Part shown: positions 63,010 through 64,000 of the stretch, piece by piece | How the letters are laid out: the number at the start of each line of letters is the position of its first letter | Numbering within the stretch: the stretch's first letter is position 1 | Origin: Candidatus Atribacteria bacterium | GTDB taxonomy: Bacteria > Atribacterota > Phoenicimicrobiia > Phoenicimicrobiales > Phoenicimicrobiaceae | Reading direction: 5' to 3' | NCBI GenBank assembly: GCA_003513845.1 | Contig: DOTB01000050.1 | Coordinates: forward strand, 12,364-76,363 | DNA: 64,000 nt | Position numbers and translations under genes: made by a program | The notes under the pieces: generated by a model | What the model saw: the letters and a program-made list of their open reading frames with translations, nothing else | Database searches by the model: none | What the model was told of the DNA's origin: nothing

Positions 63010-63942
63010 TTAATACTCAATTCGGGGATCAATTATTACATACAAAACGTCGGTTACTAAATTAATAATAACCCTCATAGCAACAATGTATAAAACTATA
63101 CCCTCAATCACCGGATAATCTCTGGTAAAAACAGACTTTATTAATAGGCGGCCAACTCCGGGAATATTAAAAATTTGCTCGGTTACCACTGCCCCGCCCA
63201 TCAAATTAGCAAAAGAGAGTCCGATAATGGTGTTAACCGGAATTAAAACATTCTTTAAAGCGTGTTTATAATTTACCATTAATTCTGATAAACCTTTAGC
63301 TTTCGCTGTTCTAATATAATCACTCCTTAAAACTTCTAACATATTAGATCTGGTCATTCTGGCAATTAGAGAGGTTTGCCCAAAAGCTAAGGTAATAGCA
63401 GGTAGAATTAAATATCTCAAACTTTCACCTAATCCTGTACTTAAAGGTTTGAATCCGGCTGGGGGCAATATGGAAAATCTAATGGAGAAAAATAAGACTA
63501 TCATTAACCATAACCAAAAATTAGGGATAGAGACTCCTGCTGAAGTTATAATCATTATTGTTCTATCTAAAATATTATTATGATTAATAGCAGCAATTAC
63601 CCCGGTTATTATTCCAAAAACAATTGCTAAAATTATTCCTAAAACTGTTAGAGTTAAAGTTACTTTAAAGTGTTCGAAAGCTACCTTGGTAACTTGCTGC
63701 CCCTGGAAAAAAAGAGACATACCAAAATCCCCTTTAACTACATTAGAGATCCATTCTATAAATTGGATAGGAACTGGCCGGTCTAAACCCATCGACCTGG
63801 AAAAAGCATCAATTTCTTCGGGAGTTGCCTCAGGACCTAACATCATAGCAGCCGGATTACCGGGTATTAAATGTATGATAAAAAAACAAAAATTCCAACA
63901 ATAAACATAATGGGGATTATTGCTAAAACCTGACTTTGACAC
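63010..63942 (-). CDS. dppB: Oligopeptide/dipeptide ABC permease (DppB-type), N-terminus probably frameshifted
   Basis: A 310-residue frame with the DppB features FIIHLIPGNPAA, GDFGMSLF, the EAA-like LRSDYIRTAKAKGLSELMVNYKHALKNVLIP and GGAVVTEQIFNIPGVG. The first 22 residues of this frame are non-family. One extra T in the T7 run at 63880-63886 would instead connect VLAIIPIMFIVGIFVF, a normal first membrane segment, to FIIHLIPG; that frame opens back to about 63971. So the gene is probably damaged or the base was miscalled. Its partner dppC is clearly broken. It would import peptides with a binding protein outside the window. Confidence 0.8.
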   Translation of the reverse strand: MSKSGFSNNPHYVYCWNFCFFIIHLIPGNPAAMMLGPEATPEEIDAFSRSMGLDRPVPIQFIEWISNVVKGDFGMSLFFQGQQVTKVAFEHFKVTLTLTVLGIILAIVFGIITGVIAAINHNNILDRTIMIITSAGVSIPNFWLWLMIVLFFSIRFSILPPAGFKPLSTGLGESLRYLILPAITLAFGQTSLIARMTRSNMLEVLRSDYIRTAKAKGLSELMVNYKHALKNVLIPVNTIIGLSFANLMGGAVVTEQIFNIPGVGRLLIKSVFTRDYPVIEGIVLYIVAMRVIINLVTDVLYVIIDPRIEY

Positions 63943-64000
63943 TTAATCCTCTGTAACCCCTTAAAAATCAACAAAAAAAATGAAAATGTACATTTTTGCA

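Noticed and set aside
1..64000. tRNA or rRNA genes
   Set aside because: No cloverleaf-forming segment with a CCA-proximal acceptor stem and no rRNA core sequence was recognised by eye on either strand; a tRNA search tool would be needed to be certain.

Overview
The window is AT-rich bacterial DNA, with coding almost entirely on the minus strand up to about 57 kb. It carries two T-box leaders, a purine riboswitch, radical (oxygen-sensitive) enzymes, iron-sulfur flavoproteins, TRAP and ABC importers and a di-myo-inositol-phosphate/inositol pathway. Together these suggest an anaerobic, heterotrophic, possibly thermophile-derived bacterium. Secreted proteins with ordinary (non-lipoprotein) signal peptides hint at a two-membrane cell. 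An uncultured lineage such as Atribacterota would fit, but nothing here proves the taxon.

Layout. (1) 1-11.8 kb: a catabolic regulon on the minus strand. An old-yellow-enzyme-type flavoprotein, a TAXI-TRAP transporter, two Isf-like iron-sulfur flavoproteins and an IclR regulator are followed by a glycyl radical enzyme operon in the order activase, small subunit, large subunit, small subunit. That is the bssDCAB order of fumarate-adding enzymes. Three copies of a palindrome close to TGTGAAC-N3-GTTCACA lie at the heads of the three transcription units and tie them into one regulon. (2) 12.2-16.1 kb: serine operon behind a T-box with a UCC specifier, including a DUF1015 protein. (3) 16.1-24.9 kb: histidine operon (hisZ-G-D-HAD-B-H-A-F-IE) ending in a TrpR-like regulator; hisC is absent. 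(4) 25-34.9 kb: LacI-controlled maltodextrin operon (secreted GH13 enzyme, ABC importer, glucan phosphorylase, 4-alpha-glucanotransferase). (5) 35-45.8 kb: purine operon purE-C-L-F-M-N-D-H under a guanine-type riboswitch; purS, purQ, purK and purB are absent, and a palindrome lies in or at most intercistronic gaps. (6) 45.8-50 kb: proBA under a proline T-box, then polX.

(7) 50.5-64 kb: accessory and decaying DNA mixed with housekeeping genes. It holds an R-M system whose nuclease gene is split by one missing A in an A tract, a methyltransferase remnant, lexA, a family-4 uracil-DNA glycosylase, the inositol genes (IPCT/DIPPS and ino1), a small-RNA-like promoter-hairpin-terminator unit in front of a broken NYN-domain gene, a DUF234-type ATPase followed by a collapsed duplicate, a second intact R-M pair (a methyltransferase with a nuclease-like tail plus an MjaI-family endonuclease), and a decayed dppBC-type permease pair.

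The most unusual points are the IclR/glycyl-radical regulon, the methyltransferase with an SNase-like tail, the DUF1015 gene under serine T-box control, the 41-bp perfect palindrome at purM/purN, and the recurring single-base homopolymer losses in the last 14 kb.
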